Positions 1 through 9,190 of a stretch of 64,000 nucleotides of DNA are shown in pieces. A model generated the notes under the pieces. That model was not told the origin of the DNA, did no database searches, and worked only from the letters and a program-made list of their open reading frames with translations. Source of the stretch: Alteromonas naphthalenivorans (GTDB lineage: Bacteria; Pseudomonadota; Gammaproteobacteria; Enterobacterales; Alteromonadaceae); NCBI RefSeq assembly GCF_000213655.1, contig NC_015554.1, positions 1,550,001-1,614,000 on the forward strand. The letters run 5' to 3'. The position numbers and the translations under genes were made by a program. Within the stretch, counting starts at the first letter, position 1; each line of letters begins with the position of its first letter.

Positions 1-101
1 AAACTCGCAGCAATATTACGCGTATTTTAAATGCCAGTCAGTACCACTTAGTGGGTGATTATTTACGTTATATGGCAACGGAAGTTAAAACGGAGCGGTA
101 A
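1..101 (+). CDS. C-terminal end of a SatD-like protein (partial)
   Basis: The frame that ends at the TAA of 99-101 is open to the left edge and encodes about 32 residues, ending YMATEVKTER. Only the tail is present, so function cannot be read from the sequence. The stop lies 2 nt before the ATG of a DUF3307 membrane protein. DUF3307 genes are often paired with a SatD-family gene, so this is probably that partner; the identification rests on context. The tight spacing suggests one transcription unit. Confidence 0.5.
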   Translation, partial: TRSNITRILNASQYHLVGDYLRYMATEVKTER

Positions 102-103
102 GC

Positions 104-922
104 ATGGAGCAACTTAGCATAGTGATAGGGCTGTTAGTTGCCCATTTGCTTGGAGATTTTTATTTTCAGCCAAGCAGGTGGGTAGAGAGCCGAAATAGCA
201 AACACCTGAAATCGCCAGCATTGTATCTCCACTCTTTATTACATGGTGTGTTGGCATTAACGGCATTGGTAACTCTATCCGTACTAACCGCAGTTGCATC
301 AAAAGAAGCTGGCTTAGATAGCATTGACGTTGGGCCGCTACTTTTGGTTGCAGGTGGGGTGTTGATAAGCCATTTTATTATCGATGCAGTAAAGTCTTAC
401 GCGGGGCCTAGTACCTTGGCTTTCGCAATTGATCAGGCCGCGCATATTGGGGCTATTGTAATTTTGTGGGCACTGCTGACCAACCAGCTTGGGCAGCTAT
501 TTAAGCAAGTTCTAATGATTAACCATCATCATTTGGCAGTGCTATTGGCTTATATGGTTATTTTGAAGCCCACCTCCATATTTATTAAGCAGCTTCTTTC
601 GCCTTGGACTAAAGAGCTTGATGAAGATGCTAAACCACACAACTCGTCCACGTTAGTTCAGCTTCCTATCCAAAATACTCTGGCCATGGCTGGGCAACGA
701 ATTGGTTATTTAGAGCGCCTTCTTATTCTTACCTTTGTGTTAATAAATCAATTTGCCGCTATAGGTTTCTTACTTGCTGCTAAATCTATCTTTAGATTTG
801 GCGATCTAACCAAAAGCGAAGACAAAAAACTAACGGAATATGTATTGTTGGGCACATTAACTAGCGTAGTAATTACTATTGCAGTGGGGCTTACTACACG
901 TATGTATATGGGCAAGCTTTAA
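104..922 (+). CDS. DUF3307 domain membrane protein
   Basis: This is a 272-residue hydrophobic protein of unknown function. The N-terminal third has the DUF3307 look: helices with the signatures HLLGDFYFQPSRW (about residues 14-26) and HFIIDAVKSYAG (about 89-100). Further membrane segments lie near 112-130, 140-155, 205-225 and 245-265, so it sits in the inner membrane. The ATG follows the preceding gene's stop by 2 nt with a purine-rich GGAGCGG upstream, which supports this start and translational coupling to the SatD-like partner. No catalytic motif is visible. The family call is fairly sure; the role is not known. Confidence 0.8.
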   Translation: MEQLSIVIGLLVAHLLGDFYFQPSRWVESRNSKHLKSPALYLHSLLHGVLALTALVTLSVLTAVASKEAGLDSIDVGPLLLVAGGVLISHFIIDAVKSYAGPSTLAFAIDQAAHIGAIVILWALLTNQLGQLFKQVLMINHHHLAVLLAYMVILKPTSIFIKQLLSPWTKELDEDAKPHNSSTLVQLPIQNTLAMAGQRIGYLERLLILTFVLINQFAAIGFLLAAKSIFRFGDLTKSEDKKLTEYVLLGTLTSVVITIAVGLTTRMYMGKL

Positions 923-998
923 TCTCCGCAAGCCTAAAGAATAAATTTCCTCTCAGCGTGTTAAGCAAGCGTTCGGATTTACTTTTTTGTTTAATCAA

Positions 999-1039
999 CC
1001 TCTAGTAATCAACAGATTTTTAGTATTGCTTACTAGAGG
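999..1039. terminator. Inverted repeat between convergent genes
   Basis: CCTCTAGTAA at 999-1008 is perfectly complementary to TTACTAGAGG at 1030-1039, with a 21-nt loop. It lies between the converging ends of the DUF3307 gene and the cupin gene. There is no long T-tract beside the stem, so it may be a weak bidirectional terminator or a protein site. Confidence 0.35.
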
Positions 1040-1101
1040 CATTCATTAAATAACAGAAAGCTAATTTATAAATATCAATAGGTTATTGTAAATATATAAT
1101 G

Positions 1102-1947
1102 CTAGCGCACTTGGTAATCGCTATCAGTACGAATATAAATAGTTTCTTCGCCTTTACCTTCATTAACAATTTGATGTTCAAATGCGCCTGTCGACTCTAC
1201 ATAGCTTCCTGCGCTTAAGGTGATAGGTGAACTAACATCTTCAGATTGATATTTAACTTCGCCTGCTATTACCACAGCACGGAACTCACTAGCATCAGTA
1301 CTTATAGAGCCGTTAAAACCGACGGGTAGCTTCACCATTGAGCCGTTCATATCGGCGGCGCTGCCCCACACGTAGGTAGATGACACACCTGGTGCACTTA
1401 CATCGTGCAATTCGCTATCGTTAAGCCACACAATATTGTCTTTATGCAGGTTTAGCGGGCGTTCACCATTATCAAAATGCTCACTAGATGGTTGTACTAA
1501 ATAAGGCCCAGAATCAATTTCTAAATAGATTAAATTGGCGCTACCGTTTGCTGCTGTGGTGTGATCTTCGCCAGCAGGTTGGGTCCAAAAAGAACCAGCA
1601 GGCATCCACATTTTACCTGCAGTAGGATCGTCGTTGTGCATAGCACCTTCAATCACGATGCCGCGATACGTAATATTATGAATATGCGGTGGAGATTCAA
1701 AACCTTTATTAAAGCGTACCAGCATACCGGTTGCGGTATCTTTAGTGCGGTCTCCCCAAAGGTCTGCTGCGCCTGGGCTCTTATCACCACGAAGAGGGTT
1801 AAGGTAACCCCATTCAATATCATCTGCTGCTACGACCCTAGATGCTGTTTCTGCGGCAAAAACTGTTGTACTTGTAAATGATATTGAAAGTGCCACTGCG
1901 CTTGATAATGCAAGTGCGAGTGTTGTTGCTTTAATTGTGAATTTCAT
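1102..1947 (-). CDS. Secreted DUF4437/cupin-type protein
   Basis: The 281-residue product starts with a clear Sec signal peptide (KFTIKATTLALALSSAVA, cleavage near FAA). The mature part has two cupin-like halves: one with GMLVRFNKGFESPPHIHN (metal-ligand histidines) and TQPAGEDHTT, the second near the C-terminus with ITLSAGSYVESTGAFEHQ. This fits the DUF4437 (ChrR-like cupin) family of periplasmic proteins of unknown role. A longer frame extends upstream to 2133, but the ATG at 1947 sits directly before the signal peptide, so I use it. The gene is divergent from a LysR regulator, which may control it. A non-enzymatic, metal-binding or sensing role is possible. Confidence 0.75.
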   Translation of the reverse strand: MKFTIKATTLALALSSAVALSISFTSTTVFAAETASRVVAADDIEWGYLNPLRGDKSPGAADLWGDRTKDTATGMLVRFNKGFESPPHIHNITYRGIVIEGAMHNDDPTAGKMWMPAGSFWTQPAGEDHTTAANGSANLIYLEIDSGPYLVQPSSEHFDNGERPLNLHKDNIVWLNDSELHDVSAPGVSSTYVWGSAADMNGSMVKLPVGFNGSISTDASEFRAVVIAGEVKYQSEDVSSPITLSAGSYVESTGAFEHQIVNEGKGEETIYIRTDSDYQVR

Positions 1948-2181
1948 TTTTAAACCCTTTAACTTGATTGCTTGGGTGTATTTTATGTGCAGAAAGACGG
2001 TGGATAAATGGGCAAATCGCCAATACACTTTCGCTAAAACGTGGATAATAGTTGCCGTGTTTGAAGATATTGATTCGATTTTAGCTATAATAAAATGAAC
2101 CTGGCTAAAGTTTATGCCATTGTAGTTACACAACCATAGCGTTAATAAAACTAAATTCTACTAAATAAGAAAGAAGATGTT

Positions 2182-3147
2182 ATGAAGATAGAAGACTTGC
2201 AAGTATTGCTCAAGGTGGCAGAACTGCATTCAATAACTGCTGCAGCGAACCAGCTAGACATAAGTTCCTCTGCCGCAAGCGTAGCTTTAAAACGGTTAGA
2301 GCAAGACGTTGGCACTCAACTGTTTGTGCGAACTACCCGCAAAATACGGCTATCTCCTGAAGGTGAGCGTTTTCTACCCTTATGTCAGCAAGCATTAGAC
2401 TTGCTGCAACAAGGTGTTATGCGCATCAGTGAAGAGCAGCAAGACATTAACGGCGAAGTGAAAATGGCCATGTCTTCGGAGATGGGACGTAACCTAATGC
2501 GGGTTTTGCTAAACGATATTATGGCGGAACATGAAGACGTATCAGTTAGGTTACAGGTAAGTGACAGTCGTGTGGATTTCTACCGCGACGGGGTAGACGT
2601 TGCGCTAAGAGCCATGACCAAAAGCGCGGTTCAAGAGCTCAATATGTATGGGTTCAAAATTTGTAATATTCCACACTTTATTTGTGCTTCGCCACGCTAT
2701 ATTGAAAAGTATGGAGAACCTACTAGCCCCGAAGAATTAGCAAATCACAATGCATTGCTTTACAAATTGTACGAGCTAACCCACGACGGTTGGGATCTCT
2801 ACAAAGGTGGCGAGAAAGGTAAAGAGAAATTCAAAGTTAAAGTAAAAAGTAACCGCGCAGTGAACGATGGCGACATTGTGCGCCGGTGGTGTGTTGATGG
2901 GGTGGGTATCGCAAAGAAGTCAGTTATTGATATTGCAGAGGATTTACTGGCGGGGCGCCTTCAGCGGGTTATGCCTGCTTATCACGTACCGCTTACTGAA
3001 ATGTGGCTAGTGCTACCTAGCCGTCAACTTATCACGCCTGCAATTCGTTTAATCCGTGATGAACTCAAGATGAAAATAAATACGCTTAGAAAGGCGTTGA
3101 TTTCCAAAGGTATACTTGATGAATCTGAATGGCCAAATGCCGACTAG
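2182..3147 (+). CDS. LysR-family transcriptional regulator
   Basis: The 321-residue product has a canonical LysR N-terminal winged helix-turn-helix (residues about 1-60; SITAAANQLDISSSAASVAL followed by LEQDVGTQLFVRTTRK) and a C-terminal periplasmic-binding-like effector domain (about 90-300). It belongs to the CrgA/DhcR-like branch with a long C-terminal tail. The ATG follows AAGAAAGAAGATGTT. The gene is divergent from the secreted cupin gene across about 235 bp, the usual arrangement for a LysR protein and its target. The effector is unknown. The next gene downstream is iron-related but is separated by a Fur-like box, so co-regulation is not implied. Confidence 0.9.
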   Translation: MKIEDLQVLLKVAELHSITAAANQLDISSSAASVALKRLEQDVGTQLFVRTTRKIRLSPEGERFLPLCQQALDLLQQGVMRISEEQQDINGEVKMAMSSEMGRNLMRVLLNDIMAEHEDVSVRLQVSDSRVDFYRDGVDVALRAMTKSAVQELNMYGFKICNIPHFICASPRYIEKYGEPTSPEELANHNALLYKLYELTHDGWDLYKGGEKGKEKFKVKVKSNRAVNDGDIVRRWCVDGVGIAKKSVIDIAEDLLAGRLQRVMPAYHVPLTEMWLVLPSRQLITPAIRLIRDELKMKINTLRKALISKGILDESEWPNAD

Positions 3148-3260
3148 CCTCGCTTGTATTCGCCAAACACTGATTAGTTACAAGTAGAGGGAGTAGTAAA
3201 ATAAGGATTTTGTGTAAATTTAGTTGAACTTAATAGTGTGTTTAAATACCATGTGCGCCT

Positions 3261-3288
3261 GATAATAAAAGTGATTATCATTTGCAAT
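3261..3288 (+). promoter_or_regulatory. Fur-box-like operator before the siderophore receptor
   Basis: GATAATAAAAGTGATTATCATTTGCAAT contains overlapping GATAAT-like hexamers in both orientations (GATAAT, GATTATCATT), as in Fur boxes. It lies about 20-45 nt upstream of the receptor start. Iron-repressed expression is an inference from this match and from the iron-related genes downstream. Confidence 0.55.
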
Positions 3289-3306
3289 TAATAAAGCGGA
3301 CACACA

Positions 3307-5766
3307 ATGCACATAGACTTCACACACACAACCAAAGTTAGCGCAGCTACTGCGATTTTCTCCCTTTTTTATACCACTGCAATCTCGGCCCAAGCTGTTC
3401 AATCTCAGGATTTTACGTCCTTAGAGCAAAGTGGTGAAGAAGCACAACAAGAACAAGCTGTAACGGACGAAAACCTAGATATCATTACCGTTTACGGTCG
3501 TCACAACAGATTGATATTAGAATCTGGTACGGCTACTAAGTCGAACATGAGTTTGATGGAAACGCCTGCCGCTGTAGTATTGGTTGATGGAACATTATTA
3601 AAAGAACAAGGCGTCGACACGCTACAAGAAAGTATTCGTAACATTAGTGGTTTAACCCAAGATGGCAATAACTACGGGGTAGGCGATAACCTTGCTATTC
3701 GTGGCTTAGGTGTAAATTACACCTACGATGGTATTTATGCTGGTGCAGATTTAGGTAATAGCTACAACCCAACACGTTCAATGACTAATGTAGAAAGCAT
3801 TGAAGTGTTAAAAGGCCCTGCAACGGGTCTTTACGGTATGGGTGAAGCAGGCGGGATTATCAACCTTATTGAGAAAAAGCCACAGTTTGAAGAGCGATAC
3901 GAGATAGAAGCATCGTTAGGTAGTTGGGACAGTTACTCACTAATGTTTGATGCAACAAACGCCATTAATGACTCATTGGCTTATCGCGTAGTGGCTAATC
4001 ATGAACAATCAGACGGCTATCGTGGACTTAGTGATGAACGAAGCGAGCTTTATACTTCATTGCGATATGACTATTCTCCCGACAACAAATTTTTAATTTC
4101 CGCTGCATATATCGACGATGCAGTGCAGATTGACTCTATCGGTCATCCGGTACGCTTAATCGACTTAACCTTATTAGATGCTGAGGCTGGTAGTGTTACC
4201 GCGTCAGATTTAGTTAATGGCGACGTAGATAGCGGTGGATTGCAACTAACCGATGAGCAAATAGCAGAGCTTGCAGCTTCGCTAACCTCTACAGATGGTG
4301 TTCAACCCTATGATTTAGGTGATACTAGCCTTATTTCACCATTGTCAGAGCCAAACGAAGGAAAAGAGTTTCGTATCAAAATACGCCAAGATGTGAACTT
4401 AGCGGATAACTGGTCACTGACTCAGCAATTACAATACCGTACATACGAGACTGACTATATTCGCCAAACCAGTGCATACAACTATGTGTATGCAGAACGT
4501 ACAGATGTAATCAACTTGGAGCCACGTGCGCCGTTAGTTATTGACGATGTGTTGTACCCGTTTGCCGCTCGTAGACAGGAATACCGAAACATTGTGGCTG
4601 ACGAAAAAGTATGGCAATACTTTATTGATGTTACGAATACGTGGTCGGCTGGCAGCGTTGAAGGTGAGCATCTGTTTAGCGCGAACTACGAAGATCACGA
4701 AATGTCCTACGCGCAGTGGTCTATTTGGGATGCTGACGATACTCGAAGTGATGCAGTGCCTTACATTTTAGATATTCGTAATCCAAACTGACCAACGGGT
4801 ACGTTCGATGATTACAACCCATCGCTTCGCAGCAAGTATGAAAAAGACGTATCTAGCTGGGGCGTAAGTTTTCAAGAAGTGTTGTACTTTAATGAATACC
4901 TAACAGGTCGTTTCGGCGGTGCTTATGGTGCGGTTAAACAAACCTATTTGAACCAATATAGCGATGGTAACCCAGAGTACGATGCCGACGATGATGGTTT
5001 CACTTACAACTTAGGCTTAACCTACAAAGTAACACCGAATATCTCTACCTTTATAAACCATTCAAAAGGTAGAACCGCTTACAGTGTTTTAGGTTCACTG
5101 AGCGAAGAAGATAACCGCCCTGACTCAGAGTCAATCTCGTGGGATTTAGGGTTACGCTTTACCGCGTTATCTGAACAGTTACTTGGTTCAATCGTAGTGT
5201 TCGATACCGCAAGAACGAACCTGCAATACACTAACCCATTGTATGAAGACAATATTGACGACCCTGCTTACAACATTGATGTACCAGAGTTCTACTACGA
5301 TGAGCAAGAGCGTACTACCGGTGTTGAAATTGATATTAACTTCGACATTAATGAGCAATGGGCGCTTAACACTAATGCTACGTACCAAGAGCCAGTAACG
5401 GAACCGGGTAATTTTGCTAGTAGTACTGATGAAGAACAAACCAAAGGTATTGCCGAAAAAACGGCAAGTACGTGGTTGACCTACAGCCATTCATTCAGCG
5501 CATTACCTGCACCCGTTAAATTCAGTGTGGGTGTGTCTTATGAAGATGAGCGTACTATTTCAGCATCTGCGTTTGGTATTTACTATGCCTTCGTAGATTC
5601 ATACACAGTATGGGATGCTGCAATTAGCTATGTGTCTGACGACTGGGATGTTCAGCTAAATATCAAAAACCTTGATAATACCGATTACTATAGTAGCGCT
5701 ATGTACCTTGGTGGTCTTCCTGGTGAAGAACGAAATGCCAAGTTAACGGTTGCGTACCGCTTTTAA
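3307..5766 (+). pseudogene. TonB-dependent siderophore receptor split by an in-frame TGA
   Basis: This is one continuous reading frame of about 819 codons for an outer-membrane ferric-siderophore receptor, interrupted only by TGA at 4789-4791. The first part (494 codons) has a signal peptide, the TonB-box region LDIITVYGR, and a plug domain with IRGLGVNYTYDGIY and VEVLKGP-like VESIEVLKGPATGLYGMGEAGGIIN. The second part, in the same frame, holds the rest of the barrel and ends in the aromatic residue of VAYRF, as barrels usually do. A tryptophan TGG-to-TGA change is the simplest explanation. Downstream lie three genes typical of siderophore uptake loci. Without readthrough the barrel is truncated and the receptor should be inactive. 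A base-call error is the alternative. Confidence 0.8.
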
Positions 5767-5802
5767 TCCTAGGCATTTATAGTAAGACAGGTATTAAACC
5801 GC

Positions 5803-6084
5803 TTGAATAAAAACGTAGCTATTATACTGCGTAGCATAGTCGCCATCATTGGCGGCTATGCGTTATCCGCACTGTTATCCATTTACTTAACCTATTCTTT
5901 CGTGCATTTATTGCATATCAACAAAGGCGTAGCTGTGCTCACTGCTAGCATGATGAGTTATGTCGCTTTTTTTATTCTATTTATTTCTAGTTTCGCGGTA
6001 TCGAACATTGTGAGATGGCTGATTAGCTGTACTCTGATTATCGCGTTAGCCGTGCTATTTTTGCCCTTGGTAGAGGTATTGTGA
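5803..6084 (+). CDS. DUF3649-like small membrane protein
   Basis: The 93-residue protein has about three membrane helices (residues 7-30, 42-62, 66-90). It starts with TTG at 5803; no in-frame ATG precedes the first helix. Its last codons overlap the next gene by 4 nt (GTGA), so translation is coupled. Small DUF3649 proteins are found between a siderophore receptor and a PepSY protein in pseudomonads and alteromonads. The family call rests on size, topology and this order. It probably assists iron release from siderophores in the inner membrane; the exact role is not known. Confidence 0.6.
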   Translation: MNKNVAIILRSIVAIIGGYALSALLSIYLTYSFVHLLHINKGVAVLTASMMSYVAFFILFISSFAVSNIVRWLISCTLIIALAVLFLPLVEVL

Positions 6085-7790
6085 AAACAACATTCAGAAA
6101 AACAATGATTTGGCTTCATACCTACTTAGGCATTATTTCTGGCTGGTTGTTATTCGTTATTTTCGTAACGGGTACGCTAAGTTACTTTACCCCAGAAATT
6201 ACGTATTGGATGATGCCAGAGCGGCAGGTTATTGTAAGTGATGGGTTTGACCGAAATATTGTGGTAGACGAGGCGAGCTATACGCAAACCAAGACGCAAA
6301 CCAATACTCAGACCAAGACAAAGGGGGCGCAAGAGAGTCAGCGATTCCAGATAGAACAATCGTTAAACTACTTACAACATCATGCCAAAAACGCTAGTTC
6401 ATGGCGAATTTACCTACCTACCGCCCGAGAGCAACATTGGTATGTTCAGTGGCGTGAGGGAAAAATACGTCATACGGTGAGTTTTAACAAAGACGCTACG
6501 CTTCTTGGGTCAACAACCGACACCAAAGGGGGATTGTTCTTCAGGAATTTCCACTATACCTTGCAGCTTAGAGGTTACGGCGGCCGCTATATCGCCGGAA
6601 TAGCCGCTATGGCTATGCTGCTTACTCTTTTCAGTGGAATTTATACTCATAGGCGTTTCTTCAAAGACTTTTTTACCTTACGCAAAGGCAAGATATCAAA
6701 ATGGACTTCCGATCTTCATGCATTAGTCGGCATTGTAACGCTACCTTTTTGCTTAATGATTTGTATAAGTGCCATTATGATTTACGCCATTATGTACACG
6801 CCTTTTTCGGCAAATATGCATTTTGAACAAGGCGAGCGGGGCGTAAATAAAGCAATCATCCCATCGCTTCCGCCACTTACTAATAGTACAAGTACGGCAG
6901 CAAACTCGGTAAAAAGCTCGGCAGCAGGCGCCTCTGAATATATGCTAAGCAAATCGATAGCGTACTCAGCCATACTGACTAGCTTAAAAGCACAATGGCA
7001 AGAGCCACACGCGATTAAGCGAATCACGGTAGAAGCGCCGGGTAACGAAAATAGCCGCTTTATTATTGAACGCACTAAAAGCCTAACGGTTTCGAACCGC
7101 GCCGACCGACTTGTTTATTCAAGTTATACTGCAACGCCTCTTGAAGGCTATGAAGATGAAAGTGCACCCGCCACTTTCAGGCGAATAATGTATGGGTTAC
7201 ACCAAGCGAACTTTGCTACCACTGGCTTAAGATGGTTACTCTTTGGCTTAGGTGTATTGAGCTGCGTGCTTATAGCGTCGGGGTTAATTATTTGGGTTAA
7301 TCAGCGGCGTACAAACCTTAGTAAAGGACAAAAGCGTATTCCCTTATCGTTACACATTATGGAAAAGGGCAACATCGCTTCCATTATGGGAATGGCCATT
7401 GCAACGCCCGTTTTTTTGCTTGCTAACCGGCTTATCCCTGCCGACACCTTAAACCGAGCTAACATGGAAATTAGTGCGTTTTTTGTTGCTTGGCTATACT
7501 GCTTGGTACACGTCATTTTTAGGCCTGCAAAAAACGCGTGGTTTGAACAGACATTGGTTGCTGTCGTAAGCTTTATAAGTCTAGCAGTGGTTGGAATATG
7601 TATGCCTTTTGAAAGAATAAAAGGTGCCGTTGGTACCGCAGACATTACTTACTTAAGTTTCTTTCTAGGGTTTGTATTATGCGGCGCTGTTTTTTCAGCA
7701 CTAGCGTATTGGCTAAGAGTTCGTTTGTCCGCCTCCTCTTTAAGTGGCGCAACGTGTAATCAAGATAACCTAGAAACAAAAAAAGAGTAG
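6081..7790 (+). CDS. PepSY-associated membrane protein, FpvG-like siderophore reductase candidate
   Basis: The 569-residue inner-membrane protein has the PepSY-TM layout: an N-terminal helix (WLHTYLGIISGWLLFVIFVTG), a periplasmic domain, further helices around 170-190 and 205-230 (with the conserved SDLHALVGIV histidine), a second periplasmic loop, then several C-terminal helices. Conserved histidines (LHTYLG, FHYTLQL, LHALVG, GLHQANF) suit haem or metal binding. The FpvG group of this family helps reduce ferric siderophore in the periplasm of Pseudomonas. The GTG start overlaps the previous stop, and the DUF3325 gene follows by 6 nt. A lysine/threonine/glutamine-rich stretch near residues 75-90 is low-complexity. 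The assignment to siderophore reduction is by family and context. Confidence 0.75.
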   Translation: MKTTFRKTMIWLHTYLGIISGWLLFVIFVTGTLSYFTPEITYWMMPERQVIVSDGFDRNIVVDEASYTQTKTQTNTQTKTKGAQESQRFQIEQSLNYLQHHAKNASSWRIYLPTAREQHWYVQWREGKIRHTVSFNKDATLLGSTTDTKGGLFFRNFHYTLQLRGYGGRYIAGIAAMAMLLTLFSGIYTHRRFFKDFFTLRKGKISKWTSDLHALVGIVTLPFCLMICISAIMIYAIMYTPFSANMHFEQGERGVNKAIIPSLPPLTNSTSTAANSVKSSAAGASEYMLSKSIAYSAILTSLKAQWQEPHAIKRITVEAPGNENSRFIIERTKSLTVSNRADRLVYSSYTATPLEGYEDESAPATFRRIMYGLHQANFATTGLRWLLFGLGVLSCVLIASGLIIWVNQRRTNLSKGQKRIPLSLHIMEKGNIASIMGMAIATPVFLLANRLIPADTLNRANMEISAFFVAWLYCLVHVIFRPAKNAWFEQTLVAVVSFISLAVVGICMPFERIKGAVGTADITYLSFFLGFVLCGAVFSALAYWLRVRLSASSLSGATCNQDNLETKKE

Positions 7791-7796
7791 TTAGAC

Positions 7797-8087
7797 ATGT
7801 TAACGGTAACTATTTTAGTGGTACTTGGTATTGGTTTACTTGCATTAGCGAGCAACAAACATTTCAAACTAGTAGGGTGGTTGTATGAAAATAAAAAACG
7901 CCATACGCGTAAGGTTGATGGCAAAAAATTTATTCAAAATGGCCTGCGTATAAGTGGTTGGCTATTGGTGGTAGGGTCTTTAATAGTCGCGGTTAATGCT
8001 ACGCCTTCGCTGGCGATATCACTTGTTTGGTGGTTTAGCCTAATAAGTGGTGCTATTTTTTTAGTGGCGTTATCAATTAACAAATAA
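7797..8087 (+). CDS. DUF3325 small membrane protein
   Basis: The 96-residue protein has three predicted membrane helices (about 3-20, 47-66, 70-92) separated by a basic loop (ENKKRHTRKVDGKKF). The ATG lies 6 nt after the PepSY gene. DUF3325 proteins recur with DUF3649 and PepSY-TM genes behind siderophore receptors, which is exactly the order seen here. No catalytic residues are evident. It probably supports the neighbouring PepSY protein in the inner membrane. Confidence 0.65.
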   Translation: MLTVTILVVLGIGLLALASNKHFKLVGWLYENKKRHTRKVDGKKFIQNGLRISGWLLVVGSLIVAVNATPSLAISLVWWFSLISGAIFLVALSINK

Positions 8088-8181
8088 TAGCCAATACTAT
8101 TACTTTTTTTAATTTACTCCGAAAAATTGTTGTCACACTTTTGCTGCAGCGCGTGACTATAAATTAAAGAGGAGTGAAACC

Positions 8182-9186
8182 ATGAAATTTTTAAACTTAA
8201 TTACGCTATTTTCTGCCGCCATATTGTTAATTAATTCAGCGACCCTACACGCAGAAGATACCTCTGCGTTAGCCACTGTACCTGTCACCGTTTACGAACA
8301 AATTGATAGCGCCAAGACGCAAGTCCCCAGCACTCAAACCCCTAGTACTCAAACCATAAGCAGGAATAATGACAGCAGTTCCAACAAGCCTATCAAATAT
8401 GATGAACTAAACGTGTTATTTATACCTGGCTTAATGTCTAACGCTTCAGTTTGGTCAGAGTTATCCCACGAGCTTGGTAGTTACTATAAGGGGCAATATC
8501 GAAGCCACTTTGCCCAAGTGGCGGGTTTTGCGGACAACAAAGTTTATCCAAATAATCGGTTATCAAAAATTACCGCTGCGCTGGTATCGTATATTGAAAA
8601 TAATAACTTAAATAATGTGATAGTCGTTGGACATAGCATGGGAGGTCATATTGCTTACCAGCTTGCACTTGCGCTACCAGAAAGAGTAAGTAAAGTGGTC
8701 TCAGTAGATGGCCTGCCTTTTATTACCCCTATTTTTACTCGTAGTAATAAGGTCACAGCAGCACAGGCAGAACCTTATGCAATGAGCGTTAAATCACAGT
8801 ACGCTAATATGAATCAAGAGCAGTTAAGCGCGTATACACGTCAAGGTATCCACGTTCAAACGACCAGCGAATTGAACCAAGCTAAAGTGCTGTCTATGGC
8901 ATCAAGTTCGCACCCAGAGACAGTGGGGCAAATAATGGCAGACTTGATGACATCCGACTTACGGTCGGCTATAACCTCCAGTAATACTCCTATACTATTT
9001 CTCGGAGCCAGTGGCGGGTTTAGTGATAATGACAGTAAAGAGATGGTTAAACAGTTATACACAGAACAATTTGCCAATGCTAAGCAAGCAAAAGTGGTGA
9101 TGAACACACAATCTCGTCATTTTATTATGTACGATGATTTGCCATGGTTACTGCAACAGACAACACAGTTTATAGGAAAGGAGTAA
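8182..9186 (+). CDS. Secreted alpha/beta hydrolase
   Basis: The 334-residue protein has a signal peptide (about residues 1-24), then a proline/threonine/serine-rich linker containing a repeated PSTQT-type motif (about 48-60), then an alpha/beta-hydrolase domain. The nucleophile elbow GHSMGGH places the serine at 152; LFIPGL near 78 is the oxyanion segment, and SRHFIMYD near the C-terminus supplies the catalytic histidine. The substrate is unknown. A good Shine-Dalgarno, AAAGAGGAG, precedes the ATG. The sigma-factor gene starts 4 nt after the stop, so the two are cotranscribed. Confidence 0.85.
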   Translation: MKFLNLITLFSAAILLINSATLHAEDTSALATVPVTVYEQIDSAKTQVPSTQTPSTQTISRNNDSSSNKPIKYDELNVLFIPGLMSNASVWSELSHELGSYYKGQYRSHFAQVAGFADNKVYPNNRLSKITAALVSYIENNNLNNVIVVGHSMGGHIAYQLALALPERVSKVVSVDGLPFITPIFTRSNKVTAAQAEPYAMSVKSQYANMNQEQLSAYTRQGIHVQTTSELNQAKVLSMASSSHPETVGQIMADLMTSDLRSAITSSNTPILFLGASGGFSDNDSKEMVKQLYTEQFANAKQAKVVMNTQSRHFIMYDDLPWLLQQTTQFIGKE

Positions 9187-9190
9187 GCGC

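Noticed and set aside
1948..2133. Extended start of the cupin protein
   Set aside because: The added 62 residues would bury a clear signal peptide; the ATG at 1947 is better.
4789..4791. TGA in the siderophore receptor as selenocysteine or programmed readthrough
   Set aside because: TonB receptors are not known to use selenocysteine, and I see no clear SECIS-like stem after the codon. A nonsense mutation is simpler.
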